Shown here one piece after another: positions 19,731-26,935 of a stretch of DNA of 64,000 nucleotides. Below the pieces are notes generated by a model. That model saw nothing but the letters and a program-made list of their open reading frames with translations. It was not told the DNA's origin and did not search any database. The DNA comes from Pedobacter jejuensis. GTDB taxonomy: Bacteria > Bacteroidota > Bacteroidia > Sphingobacteriales > Sphingobacteriaceae. Numbering within the stretch: the stretch's first letter is position 1; every line of letters begins with the position of its first letter. A program made the position numbers and the translations under genes. The DNA lies in contig NZ_RBEE01000003.1 in assembly GCF_003725795.1 (NCBI RefSeq), forward strand, positions 82,282 to 146,281, written 5' to 3'.

Positions 19731-20201
19731 ATGATAGATACGAAAATAAGGGAAGCAGTTGCAGCGGATTGTACAAGAATTTTAGAATTAATTAATGAAC
19801 TGGCTATTTACGAACGAGCTCCAGAAGAAGTAACCGTTACCTTGGAACATTTTATTGATGCAGGTTTTGGTGAAAGTCCAGTTTGGAAAGCATATGTTGC
19901 AGAAGTTGATAATATTATAGTTGGTTTTGCGCTATATTACACCCGTTATTCTACCTGGAAAGGTTGTAGATTATATTTGGAAGATTTTATCATAACCGAA
20001 GAATATCGAGGTAAAGGCATTGGTAAAATTCTTTTTGAAAAGGTAATCGAAACTACTAAAAACGGTAATTATAGCGGTATGGTTTGGCAAGTTTTAGATT
20101 GGAATGAACCGGCAATCAATTTTTACAATAAATATAAAGCTCATCTGGAAGAGGGCTGGCTAAATGCTTCTTTTTCAAAAGAACAGATTAAGGGATTTTA
20201 A
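19731..20201 (+). CDS. GNAT family N-acetyltransferase
   Basis: 156 aa. The acetyl-CoA-binding motif A is seen as EEYRGKGIGKILFEKVIE, preceded by the beta strand LYLEDFII and followed by VWQVLDWNEPAINFYNKY, the typical GNAT C-terminal segment. The composition resembles the diamine/amino-acid acetyltransferase subgroup (EDFIITEEYRGKGIG), so a polyamine or amino-acid substrate is possible. It lies between the YggS gene and aspartate kinase, 5 and 3 bp away. Confidence 0.9.
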   Translation: MIDTKIREAVAADCTRILELINELAIYERAPEEVTVTLEHFIDAGFGESPVWKAYVAEVDNIIVGFALYYTRYSTWKGCRLYLEDFIITEEYRGKGIGKILFEKVIETTKNGNYSGMVWQVLDWNEPAINFYNKYKAHLEEGWLNASFSKEQIKGF

Positions 20202-20204
20202 TTT

Positions 20205-21470
20205 ATGGATATTTTTAAATTCGGGGGTGCTTCTGTTAAAGATGTTGAAGGTGTAAAAAACCTGGCTAATATTGTTAGCGAATACAAAAAAGGTGAATTG
20301 CTAATCGTAGTATCTGCAATGGGCAAAATGACCAACAAACTCGAAGAACTTACACAAGCTTACTTACTACAAAGCGATACTGCACATTCTATTTTTGATG
20401 AGGTAAAACATTTTCACTTTAATCTGATTGAAGAACTTTTTAAAGGAACCAATAATCCGGTTTACGATGATGTAGCCAATACATTTGTAGAAATAGACTG
20501 GCTATTAGAGGATGAGCCTGATAATGATCCCGATTATATTTACGACCAAATTGTATCAATCGGAGAAGTGGTTTCTACTAAAATTGTAGCTGCATGGTTA
20601 AATGAAACTAATATTAAAACACTTTGGGTTGATGCAAGAAATTATATACAAACAGACAATACTTATCGTGAAGGTAAAGTAGATTGGGACAAAACCAATC
20701 AGCTAATCCAAAGAGATTTGATTAGTCTTTTGCATCAAAATATTATCGTTACACAAGGCTTTATTGGTGGCACAAGCGAAAACTACACAACTACTTTGGG
20801 AAGAGAAGGCTCCGATTATTCGGCCGCGATTTTTGCATCATGCCTGAATGCTAATGCCTTAACCATTTGGAAAGATGTTCCGGGTGTGTTAAATGCCGAT
20901 CCAAAATGGTTTGATGAAACAGAAAAGATTCCACAACTATCTTATCACGATGCGATTGAGCTGACGTATTATGGCGCAACCGTTATTCATCCAAAAACCA
21001 TAAAACCATTACAAAATAAAGGCATACCACTATTTGTACGTTCATTTTTGCAGCCTGAAGCAAGTGGAACCGCAATTACAAAGGAGAGCAATCCACTACC
21101 TGTTCCTTCTTTTATATTCAAAATAAACCAGGCTTTGATTTCTATTTTCCCGAAGGATTATTCTTTTATTATCGAGGAAAATCTAAGTAACATATTTGAA
21201 CTTTTCCACCAGCACAAAATTAAGATTAATACAATGCTTAATTCTGCCATTAGCTTTTCTGTTAGTGTAGATGATAATGAAGAAAAGATTACAAAACTGA
21301 TTGCTGCACTTTCCACTCAGTTTACTGTTAAATACAATAAAGGACTCGAATTGGTGACGATAAGGTATTACAACCAACAAACAATAGATCGGGTAGCTGT
21401 AAATAAAGATATTTTGCTAGAAGTTAAAAGCAGACACACTTGTCAAATGGTGATGAAAAACAAAGTTTAA
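20205..21470 (+). CDS. Aspartate kinase (monofunctional)
   Basis: 421 aa. Phosphorylates aspartate, the first step toward Lys, Thr and Met. The N-terminal KFGGASVKD motif is the kinase signature. TLGREGSDYSAAIFA is the nucleotide/substrate-binding block, and WKDVPGVLNADPKWFDETEKIPQLSYHDA is also typical. Residues from about 300 form an ACT-like regulatory tail (SIFPKDYSFIIEENLSNIFELFHQHKI), so feedback control is likely. The gene starts 3 bp after the GNAT gene. Confidence 0.95.
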   Translation: MDIFKFGGASVKDVEGVKNLANIVSEYKKGELLIVVSAMGKMTNKLEELTQAYLLQSDTAHSIFDEVKHFHFNLIEELFKGTNNPVYDDVANTFVEIDWLLEDEPDNDPDYIYDQIVSIGEVVSTKIVAAWLNETNIKTLWVDARNYIQTDNTYREGKVDWDKTNQLIQRDLISLLHQNIIVTQGFIGGTSENYTTTLGREGSDYSAAIFASCLNANALTIWKDVPGVLNADPKWFDETEKIPQLSYHDAIELTYYGATVIHPKTIKPLQNKGIPLFVRSFLQPEASGTAITKESNPLPVPSFIFKINQALISIFPKDYSFIIEENLSNIFELFHQHKIKINTMLNSAISFSVSVDDNEEKITKLIAALSTQFTVKYNKGLELVTIRYYNQQTIDRVAVNKDILLEVKSRHTCQMVMKNKV

Positions 21471-21545
21471 TAAAAATGTTATTTGGTTAAAAACAATATG
21501 TCTATGTTTAACTAGACCTGTTTTGAACCGAAAAACAAATTAGAA

Positions 21546-22730
21546 ATGAATAACAATATTTTAGATAAAGGCGTTCAGAATTACATTAATGCAAATTTAA
21601 ATGCAGATGTAAATCAAATTGCTTTAGCTAAAAGCCCGTTTGATAACGTTACCGCTGCTGAATTAGCAAACCAAATTAATGCAAAAAAGAAAGCTGAGAA
21701 GAAATTACCTTCTTGGTATGTCGCAGAAAATATTTATTACCCGCAAGCACTTTCGGTAGAACAAACTTCATCAGAAGTTACAGCCAAATATAAATCTAAG
21801 TTAATAAAAGGAAAATCGCTGATTGACGTAACTGGAGGTTTTGGAGTAGATTCGTTTTATTTTGCGAAAAATATACACCATGTTGTTCATTGCGAAATTA
21901 ATGCAGAACTATCAAAAATTGCTGAACATAATGCTAAAATTTTAGGCGCTAATAATATTGATTTCATTGCAGGCGATGGTTTAGAATTTATCAAAACTTC
22001 AAACCAAACATTTGATACCATATACATAGATCCTGCCCGTAGAGCTGAAAAAGGCAAAGTATTCATGCTAAAAGATTGTACACCCGATGTCGTTTCCAAT
22101 CTTAATCTACTACTTGCAAAAGCGGAAAGAGTAATTATTAAAACAGCCCCATTGCTTGATATTACGGCAGGACTATCAGAGCTAACAAACGTAAGCGAAA
22201 TTCATATCATCAGTGTAAAAAATGAATGCAAAGAATTGATTTGGGTTATCGATAAACGCTACGATAAGGATATTAAAATTGCTGCCGTTACTATAAATGA
22301 GAAGGTAAAGGAATTCAGTTTTTCAAAATCTCAATTTGCAACAACGGCTAATTTTGCTGAAGATGTAAATTTAGAAAAATACTTATATGAGCCCGATGCA
22401 GCGTTATTAAAATCGGGTGCATTTAATTTAATCGCTACGCAGTATAATTTAAGAAAGTTACAGCAACAAACTCAGTTGTATATATCCCAAACAATAAATA
22501 ATAACTTCCCTGGAAGGATATTTGAAATAGAAGAAATTATTTCAAGCGGTGAATTAAAATCTAAAAAACTATTGAAGGGAAATGTTATCGTAAGAAATTA
22601 CCCAGCCAAAGCAGAAGATTTAATCAGGAAATATAAAATTAGCAGTAGCAATGATAAGTTTCTAATATTCACTAAAAACTACCAAAATCAGAATATTATA
22701 ATCAAGGCTTCAATAATTCAATATTATTAA
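21546..22730 (+). CDS. Class I SAM-dependent methyltransferase with THUMP-like C-terminus
   Basis: 394 aa. An all-alpha N-terminal region precedes the Rossmann motif I LIDVTGGFGVDSFYFAKN, the acidic HCEINAELS loop and the catalytic-type YIDPARRAEKGKVFMLKDC block. The C-terminal part (about residues 290-394) ends in a short THUMP-like domain with AEDLIRKYKISSSNDKFLIFT. This architecture is common in Bacteroidota proteins thought to modify RNA; the substrate is unknown. It follows aspartate kinase by 75 bp and ends at a terminator. Confidence 0.85.
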   Translation: MNNNILDKGVQNYINANLNADVNQIALAKSPFDNVTAAELANQINAKKKAEKKLPSWYVAENIYYPQALSVEQTSSEVTAKYKSKLIKGKSLIDVTGGFGVDSFYFAKNIHHVVHCEINAELSKIAEHNAKILGANNIDFIAGDGLEFIKTSNQTFDTIYIDPARRAEKGKVFMLKDCTPDVVSNLNLLLAKAERVIIKTAPLLDITAGLSELTNVSEIHIISVKNECKELIWVIDKRYDKDIKIAAVTINEKVKEFSFSKSQFATTANFAEDVNLEKYLYEPDAALLKSGAFNLIATQYNLRKLQQQTQLYISQTINNNFPGRIFEIEEIISSGELKSKKLLKGNVIVRNYPAKAEDLIRKYKISSSNDKFLIFTKNYQNQNIIIKASIIQYY

Positions 22731-22760
22731 AAAGGCTTCCCAAATTATGGAAAGCCTTTT
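22730..22760 (+). terminator. Rho-independent terminator after the methyltransferase gene
   Basis: AAAGGCTTCC pairs with GGAAAGCCTTTT around a short loop, directly after the stop. Confidence 0.8.
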
Positions 22761-22794
22761 CGCTTTTAGGGATGTACAATTGTATAATTTATAC

Positions 22795-22992
22795 TTAAAC
22801 TTTCTTAACGTTTACAGCCTGTAAACCTTTTCTACCTTCAGCAACGTCAAATTCTACCTGATCGTTTTCTTTTAAACTCTCAATTCCGCCTAAAACATCT
22901 TTAAAATGTACAAATAAATCCTTATTGTCTTCCTGAACAATAAATCCAAAGCCTTTCTGAGTATTAAACCATTTAACTTTTCCGTTAGCCAT
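22795..22992 (-). CDS. Cold-shock domain protein
   Basis: 65 aa from the ATG at 22992 (MANGKVKWFNTQKGFGFIVQ). RNP-1 KGFGFI and RNP-2-like LFVHF motifs of the CSD fold are intact, so it should bind single-stranded RNA/DNA as an RNA chaperone. An extended open frame reaching 23055 is the translated leader, not protein. The leader holds a 12-bp inverted repeat and a TATATTTG -7 box about 126 bp upstream, giving an unusually long 5' UTR as seen for cold-inducible csp genes. Confidence 0.96.
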   Translation of the reverse strand: MANGKVKWFNTQKGFGFIVQEDNKDLFVHFKDVLGGIESLKENDQVEFDVAEGRKGLQAVNVKKV

Positions 22993-23005
22993 AAAAAAAA
23001 TAAAA

Positions 23006-23057
23006 AATTGTATAAAAAATAAAACCCTTATCGCCTTGTTTCTTATTTTATACAATT
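23006..23057 (-). promoter_or_regulatory. 12-bp inverted repeat in the csp leader
   Basis: AATTGTATAAAA (23006-23017) and its exact complement TTTTATACAATT (23046-23057) flank a 28-nt loop and end about 13 nt before the csp ATG. Such a weak AU stem could act as a temperature-sensitive leader structure. Confidence 0.5.
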
Positions 23058-23117
23058 AATAGGAATTTAAATCGCTTAAATAACCGGAATATGCACTAAA
23101 TAGGGAAACAAAACTAT

Positions 23118-23125
23118 CAAATATA
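23118..23125 (-). promoter_or_regulatory. -7 box TATATTTG upstream of csp
   Basis: A TAnnTTTG match on the minus strand, about 126 bp before the csp start codon; it predicts a leader of about 120 nt. Confidence 0.45.
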
Positions 23126-23248
23126 ATAATTACGGTTTTAAATTTATCGATTTTCAATTACGTAATAATAATTTTATGTTTCAATAACTTAACGAGCTTA
23201 TCAGTTAATTCTCATAACATAATCACAGTTATGCTAACATCAAATTAA

Positions 23249-23884
23249 TTATTTATTTGGCTGTGGTGTAGTACGTAAGTAAGGTTTAATAACAGTATGG
23301 CCTTTAGGAAACTTCTCAGCAATATCTTCCGTTTTAATGCTATTCATCACAATAACATCTTCTCCATCTTGCCAGTCAGCCGGGGTAGCAACACTATATT
23401 TAGCAGTTAATTGCAGCGAATCAATTACACGTAACACCTCATTAAAATTTCTACCTGTTGATGCAGGATAAGTTATGATAAGTTTGATTTTTTTATCAGG
23501 ACTGATCACAAATAATGAACGTACTGTCAAGGTTTCTGATGCATTGGGATGGATCATATCGTATAAATTTGCAACAACCTTATCTGGGTCTGCAATAATC
23601 GGAAACTCAACAGAAGTGTGTTGCGTTTCATTTATATCATTTATCCAACCTTTGTGAGAATCAGCTGTATCTACACTAATGGCTAAAACTTTAACATTGC
23701 GTTTTTCAAATTCATCTTTTAACGCAGCTGTTCTGCCCAATTCTGTGGTGCAAACAGGCGTATAATCTGCCGGGTGAGAAAACAAAACTCCCCAACTATC
23801 GCCTAAATATTCGTAAAAATCGATTTCACCAATTGATGTGTTACTTTTAAAGTTTGGTGCCGTATCGCCTAATCTTATGCTCAT
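23249..23884 (-). CDS. 1-Cys peroxiredoxin (Prx6-like)
   Basis: 211 aa. Reduces H2O2 and organic peroxides. The peroxidatic Cys is C45 in HPADYTPVCTTELGRTA. There is no other Cys in the protein, so it must be the 1-Cys type. The Prx6-type C-terminal domain (ATPADWQDGEDVIVMNSI ... KGHTVIKPYLRTTPQ) and length agree. It sits alone between the csp gene and the sigma-factor island. Confidence 0.95.
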   Translation of the reverse strand: MSIRLGDTAPNFKSNTSIGEIDFYEYLGDSWGVLFSHPADYTPVCTTELGRTAALKDEFEKRNVKVLAISVDTADSHKGWINDINETQHTSVEFPIIADPDKVVANLYDMIHPNASETLTVRSLFVISPDKKIKLIITYPASTGRNFNEVLRVIDSLQLTAKYSVATPADWQDGEDVIVMNSIKTEDIAEKFPKGHTVIKPYLRTTPQPNK

Positions 23885-23971
23885 AGTATTATTTTTTAAG
23901 TTGATTTAATCAAATTTACCAAATACTATACTAAATACATAGATTTTATATTTTTAAAATAAATATTATAA

Positions 23972-24004
23972 AAAAACCTTCTAAGCTTACGCCAGAAGGT
24001 TTTA
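23972..24004 (-). terminator. Terminator downstream of the sigma/protease operon
   Basis: AAACCTTCT and AGAAGGTTT arms with flanking A-runs (T-runs on the minus strand) lie just past the protease stop. Confidence 0.75.
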
Positions 24005-24027
24005 AAAATATTAATTTGTTTGGGTTA

Positions 24028-25122
24028 TTAGTTATACACCTTTATCATAAATACATAATCCTGCAACTTCTCAATCTGCTTGTCGCGTCTCATTCCAGAT
24101 AAAATGCTTTTCTTATTAACAGTAAGTTTTTTACCTAAAGAATCTTGAGGAATTGCTCGCATAGCTTCTAATATATATTTTGATTTTACTGCGAATGATG
24201 CACCTTCTGCAGCTGTTTCTTTTCCACTGATAATACCTACCAGATTACCATTATTATCTAACAACGGACCACCGCTATTACCAGGATTTAAAGGAATTGC
24301 AACTTGGTATTGTGTTGTATCGCCTATGAATCCACTTTTAGAACTTACATAACCTTCACCCAACACGGCGTCATCTTTAGGATAGCCCCAAGTGTAAACG
24401 TTCTCACCTACACCGGTACTATTTTTCTTGATGGTATATGGTAATGCCGATAAATTTCTGAAATTCTTATCATCTATCTTTAAAATAGCAATATCATATT
24501 CAGAATCTCTGTGCACAACTTTTACTTTGAAAGATTCACCATCGCTGTTTTGAATATAAACTGAATCTGCGTCTTTAATAACGTGTAAGTTAGTAGCGAT
24601 GTACCCATTGGTAGATACTGCAAAACCTGTACCTCCAAAATTACCTGGGTTGGTTAATTTGTTTACAGGAGTATTATCGCTACTTATCTTTCTAATTAGA
24701 TTGTTTTGAGTTTTTAATGAATTATTAACCTGCTTGCTCAATTGAACATACTTATCAGTCTGTTGGCTATTGTGCTGTATAGAATAAATAGAAACAAATG
24801 ATAAAACAATAAATGAAGCAGCAACTGCAATGGCAGATTTATGTTTGCGCCACAACTGAACAACCTTGGAAGGATGAGGACCTACTTGAGCAGAAATTGC
24901 ATCTACATCAATTTCACTATGAATAGCGTCTAATTGTTCCTTTAAACGTAATTGCTCTGCATATTCTTCCATATTATGCAAAAACACCTTATGTGAAACA
25001 ACCTTATGATCAATTGTTGCATCATTACGACGCAATTGTTCAAAGGCCTCAGTTTCCTGAGGATTAAGCTTACCTAACAGATAATCTTCAATAATTGCAT
25101 CTAACTCTAAATCGTTTCTCAT
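24028..25122 (-). CDS. Membrane-anchored trypsin-like serine protease with anti-sigma-like N-terminus
   Basis: 364 aa from the ATG at 25122 (MRNDLELDAIIEDYLLGKLN); a longer open frame to 25170 runs into the sigma gene. Residues 1-90 resemble the cytoplasmic part of Bacteroidota anti-sigma factors (EDYLLGKLNPQETEAFEQ, charged helices). One transmembrane helix lies at about 97-115. The extracytoplasmic part is a DegP/HtrA-type chymotrypsin fold with catalytic His180 (ATNLHVIKD), Asp210 (EYDIAILKI) and Ser283 (NPGNSGGPLLD). No PDZ domain is seen. It begins 8 bp after the sigma-factor gene on the same strand. I infer a sensor/anti-sigma role, perhaps combined with proteolysis. Confidence 0.85.
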   Translation of the reverse strand: MRNDLELDAIIEDYLLGKLNPQETEAFEQLRRNDATIDHKVVSHKVFLHNMEEYAEQLRLKEQLDAIHSEIDVDAISAQVGPHPSKVVQLWRKHKSAIAVAASFIVLSFVSIYSIQHNSQQTDKYVQLSKQVNNSLKTQNNLIRKISSDNTPVNKLTNPGNFGGTGFAVSTNGYIATNLHVIKDADSVYIQNSDGESFKVKVVHRDSEYDIAILKIDDKNFRNLSALPYTIKKNSTGVGENVYTWGYPKDDAVLGEGYVSSKSGFIGDTTQYQVAIPLNPGNSGGPLLDNNGNLVGIISGKETAAEGASFAVKSKYILEAMRAIPQDSLGKKLTVNKKSILSGMRRDKQIEKLQDYVFMIKVYN

Positions 25123-25130
25123 CTCAATTA

Positions 25131-25700
25131 TTAATGTTGAAAAAATATTTTCTTTAATCGCTGCAGGCACTTATATTTTTGTGTTTTTGCGTTATCCGTA
25201 TTGGTATAGCCAAACTTCTCGCAAATATCCTGCATGGATAAATTATTTATGTAAAAATCCTGAATAATGGTTTTACACGGTTCGCCTAAATGTTCCAATG
25301 CCGATTGCATTTTAACAAAGGCGGCATCTTTTTCTTCATGATGTTCTACATCCTCTTCAACAACAAACACATCCTCATAATCGGTAATGTTACCAGTCTT
25401 TTTACTGTTTTGAGTTAATTTTTTTAACCAAATACGACGGCAAACCGAATAAATATATGTTTTAAGCTTACTACTTAGTTCAAAATTACCTTCTTTAACT
25501 TTGTTATATAAAATGATAATTGCTTCCTGATAAACATCTTTTGCGTCATCTTCATTGCCATTATTATTCAGGATAAATTGCAATATCATTGCAAAGTGCG
25601 CCTTATATAACTTATTAAGTGTATCGCCGGAGTTATTTAGAATACCTAAAATAACCTCTCTATCTGTTGGAACTGAACTCTTTAAACCGTTATTCACCAA
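25131..25700 (-). CDS. ECF-type RNA polymerase sigma factor
   Basis: 189 aa. Region 2 is seen at about residues 25-95 (LYKAHFAMILQFILNNNGNEDDAKDVYQEAIIILY, then YIYSVCRRIWLKKL). Region 4 is at about 130-185 (LGEPCKTIIQDFYINNLSMQDICEKFGYTNTDNAKTQKYKCLQRL), a helix-turn-helix that reads the -35 element. No ATG is available near the N-terminus: the frame opens after a TAA with TTG (25700) then GTG (25697). A GGGTTAC-N15-GTATTAA motif ends one base before the TTG, so a transcript from it would be leaderless; a second copy lies about 70 bp further upstream. It is co-transcribed with the membrane protease. Confidence 0.92.
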   Translation of the reverse strand: MVNNGLKSSVPTDREVILGILNNSGDTLNKLYKAHFAMILQFILNNNGNEDDAKDVYQEAIIILYNKVKEGNFELSSKLKTYIYSVCRRIWLKKLTQNSKKTGNITDYEDVFVVEEDVEHHEEKDAAFVKMQSALEHLGEPCKTIIQDFYINNLSMQDICEKFGYTNTDNAKTQKYKCLQRLKKIFFQH

Positions 25701-25729
25701 TTAATACTTTTTTCTGTAAATAGTAACCC
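25701..25729 (-). promoter_or_regulatory. ECF-type promoter motif, copy 1 (sigma gene, proximal)
   Basis: On the minus strand GGGTTAC (25723-25729), 15-bp spacer, GTATTAA (25701-25707). It is identical in both halves and spacing to the copy at 26193-26221. It directly abuts the start codon of the sigma gene. Confidence 0.65.
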
Positions 25730-25770
25730 AATATTAGATAAAAAAAATATTTATAGCTACTAACTATACC

Positions 25771-25800
25771 TTAATACTATCCACATTACAACAGTAACCC
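25771..25800 (-). promoter_or_regulatory. ECF-type promoter motif, copy 2 (sigma gene, distal)
   Basis: On the minus strand GGGTTAC (25794-25800), 16-bp spacer, GTATTAA (25771-25777). It would give the sigma gene a leader of about 65-70 nt. Confidence 0.6.
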
Positions 25801-25840
25801 AAATGGCAAGAAATATATTTTTATTTTTTTTAAAATAATC

Positions 25841-25869
25841 GGGTTACCTTTTTACCTTTGCGGCATTAA
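25841..25869 (+). promoter_or_regulatory. ECF-type promoter motif, copy 3 (small lipoprotein 1)
   Basis: GGGTTAC (25841-25847), 15-bp spacer, GCATTAA (25863-25869), 34 bp upstream of the first small lipoprotein ATG. The spacer also holds TACCTTTG (25853-25860), a match to the housekeeping -7 box, so dual recognition is possible. Confidence 0.65.
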
Positions 25870-25903
25870 CAGTAAATTAATTAATACTTAAAAAAAATCA
25901 AAC

Positions 25904-26122
25904 ATGAAAAATGCATTCAAATTAGGCTTTTTAGCTTTAGCTTTATCTTTATCAGTTGCAGCTTGTAATTCAGAAAAAAAAGCTGACGGTGCTGATACTA
26001 CTTTAACTGATTCTTCTGCTATCGTTACTGATACAACTGCTACAGATACTATGGTTAAAGATTCTACTGTAAAAGATACTTCAGTAAAAGTTACTACTGA
26101 AAAAACTGAAGTTAAACACTAG
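25904..26122 (+). CDS. Small Thr/Asp-rich lipoprotein, tandem paralog 1
   Basis: 72 aa. A lipoprotein signal MKNAFKLGFLALALSLSVAAC puts the lipobox Cys at residue 21. The mature part has almost only Asp, Thr, Ser, Lys, Val and Ala, with repeated (V/M)KD(S/T)T units. Several D-(S/T)-x triplets fit the Bacteroidota O-glycosylation sequon D(S/T)(A/I/L/V/M/T), for example DTT, DTM and DST, so the exported chain may be heavily glycosylated. It has its own promoter motif and terminator. The signal peptide is nearly identical in all three tandem copies. Confidence 0.85.
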   Translation: MKNAFKLGFLALALSLSVAACNSEKKADGADTTLTDSSAIVTDTTATDTMVKDSTVKDTSVKVTTEKTEVKH

Positions 26123-26137
26123 TTTAATTTTACTCAT

Positions 26138-26178
26138 AAAAAAATAGGCTTTGGAATAATTCAAAGCCTATTTTTTTT
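26138..26178 (+). terminator. Terminator after small lipoprotein 1
   Basis: AAATAGGCTTTG and CAAAGCCTATTT arms followed by a T-run. Confidence 0.85.
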
Positions 26179-26192
26179 ATTTTTATTTTTTT

Positions 26193-26221
26193 GGGTTACC
26201 TTTTTATAATTACGGTATTAA
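26193..26221 (+). promoter_or_regulatory. ECF-type promoter motif, copy 4 (small lipoprotein 2)
   Basis: GGGTTAC (26193-26199), 15-bp spacer, GTATTAA (26215-26221), 38 bp before the second lipoprotein ATG. Unlike copy 3, the spacer has no TAnnTTTG box. Confidence 0.65.
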
Positions 26222-26259
26222 GGTATAATTAATAACTTAAAACAAAAAAAAATTCGAAT

Positions 26260-26478
26260 ATGAAAAATGCATTCAAATTAGGCTTTTTAGCTTTAGCTTT
26301 ATCTTTATCAGTAGCTGCTTGTAACTCAGAAAAAAAAGCTGATGGCGCTGACACAACTTTAACTGATTCTTCTACTATCGTTACTGATACAACTTCTGTT
26401 GATACAGTTGTTAAAGATTCTACAGTTAAAGACACTACAGTTAAAGCTACAACTGAAAAAACTGAAGTAAAAAACTAA
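26260..26478 (+). CDS. Small Thr/Asp-rich lipoprotein, tandem paralog 2
   Basis: 72 aa and nearly the same as paralog 1 over the first 40 residues (same signal peptide, CNSEKKADGADTTLTDSS). The tail differs: DTTSVDTVVKDSTVKDTTVKATTEKTEVKN. It carries its own GGGTTAC-type promoter and a separate terminator, so promoter, gene and terminator were duplicated as a cassette of about 355 bp. An antisense open frame over the same bases is a shadow. Function unknown. Confidence 0.85.
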   Translation: MKNAFKLGFLALALSLSVAACNSEKKADGADTTLTDSSTIVTDTTSVDTVVKDSTVKDTTVKATTEKTEVKN

Positions 26479-26496
26479 TTTTTGCTTTAAATTATA

Positions 26497-26535
26497 AGAA
26501 AAGACCTTGGAATTTATTTCCAAGGTCTTTTTTTT
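26497..26535 (+). terminator. Terminator after small lipoprotein 2
   Basis: AAGACCTTGGA and TCCAAGGTCTT arms followed by eight T. Confidence 0.85.
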
Positions 26536-26543
26536 ATGATTAT

Positions 26544-26572
26544 TAGATTCATTTTTACTATAATTGTATTAA
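26544..26572 (+). promoter_or_regulatory. Degenerate ECF-type motif before small lipoprotein 3
   Basis: GTATTAA (26566-26572) is kept, but the element 15 bp upstream is TAGATTC instead of GGGTTAC. The spacer resembles that of copy 4, suggesting decay of the -35 half after duplication. Confidence 0.4.
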
Positions 26573-26614
26573 TAATCAACAATTTAACCACAAACAAATA
26601 AAAAATCATCCAAA

Positions 26615-26812
26615 ATGAAAAATTCATTTAAATTAGGCTTTTTAGCTTTAGCTTTATCACTATCAGTAGCTGCTTGTTCAGAAAAAAAGGCTGCAGGTGC
26701 TGATTCTACAACGACTGATTCATCGGCAATGGACACATCAATGACTGATACCATGATGAAAGACACAATGATGAAAGACACAATGGCGAAAGATACTACT
26801 GTAAAAATGTAG
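26615..26812 (+). CDS. Small Thr/Asp/Met-rich lipoprotein, tandem paralog 3
   Basis: 65 aa. The signal peptide is again MKNSFKLGFLALALSLSVAAC, but the residue after the lipid Cys is Ser instead of Asn. The mature chain is rich in DTM and MKDTM repeats (TDTMMKDTMMKDTMAKDTTVKM) and is the most diverged copy. Repeated D-T-M triplets fit the Bacteroidota O-glycosylation sequon. The upstream promoter keeps only one half of the shared motif, so its control may differ from copies 1 and 2. Confidence 0.82.
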   Translation: MKNSFKLGFLALALSLSVAACSEKKAAGADSTTTDSSAMDTSMTDTMMKDTMMKDTMAKDTTVKM

Positions 26813-26827
26813 TTTCAGTTTTCGTTT

Positions 26828-26862
26828 AAAAAAGGCTTCGGAATTTTCCGGAGCCTTTTTTA
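26828..26862 (+). terminator. Terminator after small lipoprotein 3
   Basis: AAAAGGCTTCGG and CCGGAGCCTTTT arms (one mismatch) followed by T-rich sequence. Confidence 0.8.
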
Positions 26863-26905
26863 TTTAAAAGAAACTTTCATTTCAACAATAATCCACCAAT
26901 TGTAG

Positions 26906-26913
26906 TAAATTTG
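26906..26913 (+). promoter_or_regulatory. -7 box TAAATTTG of purB
   Basis: TAnnTTTG match 22 bp before the purB start codon. Confidence 0.5.
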
Positions 26914-26935
26914 CGGCAAAAATATAATCCGCATA

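Noticed and set aside
26229..26781. Antisense open frames over small lipoproteins 2 and 3
   Set aside because: They mirror the repetitive coding strand, differ in start context and have no signal or domain; the sense genes have promoters and terminators.
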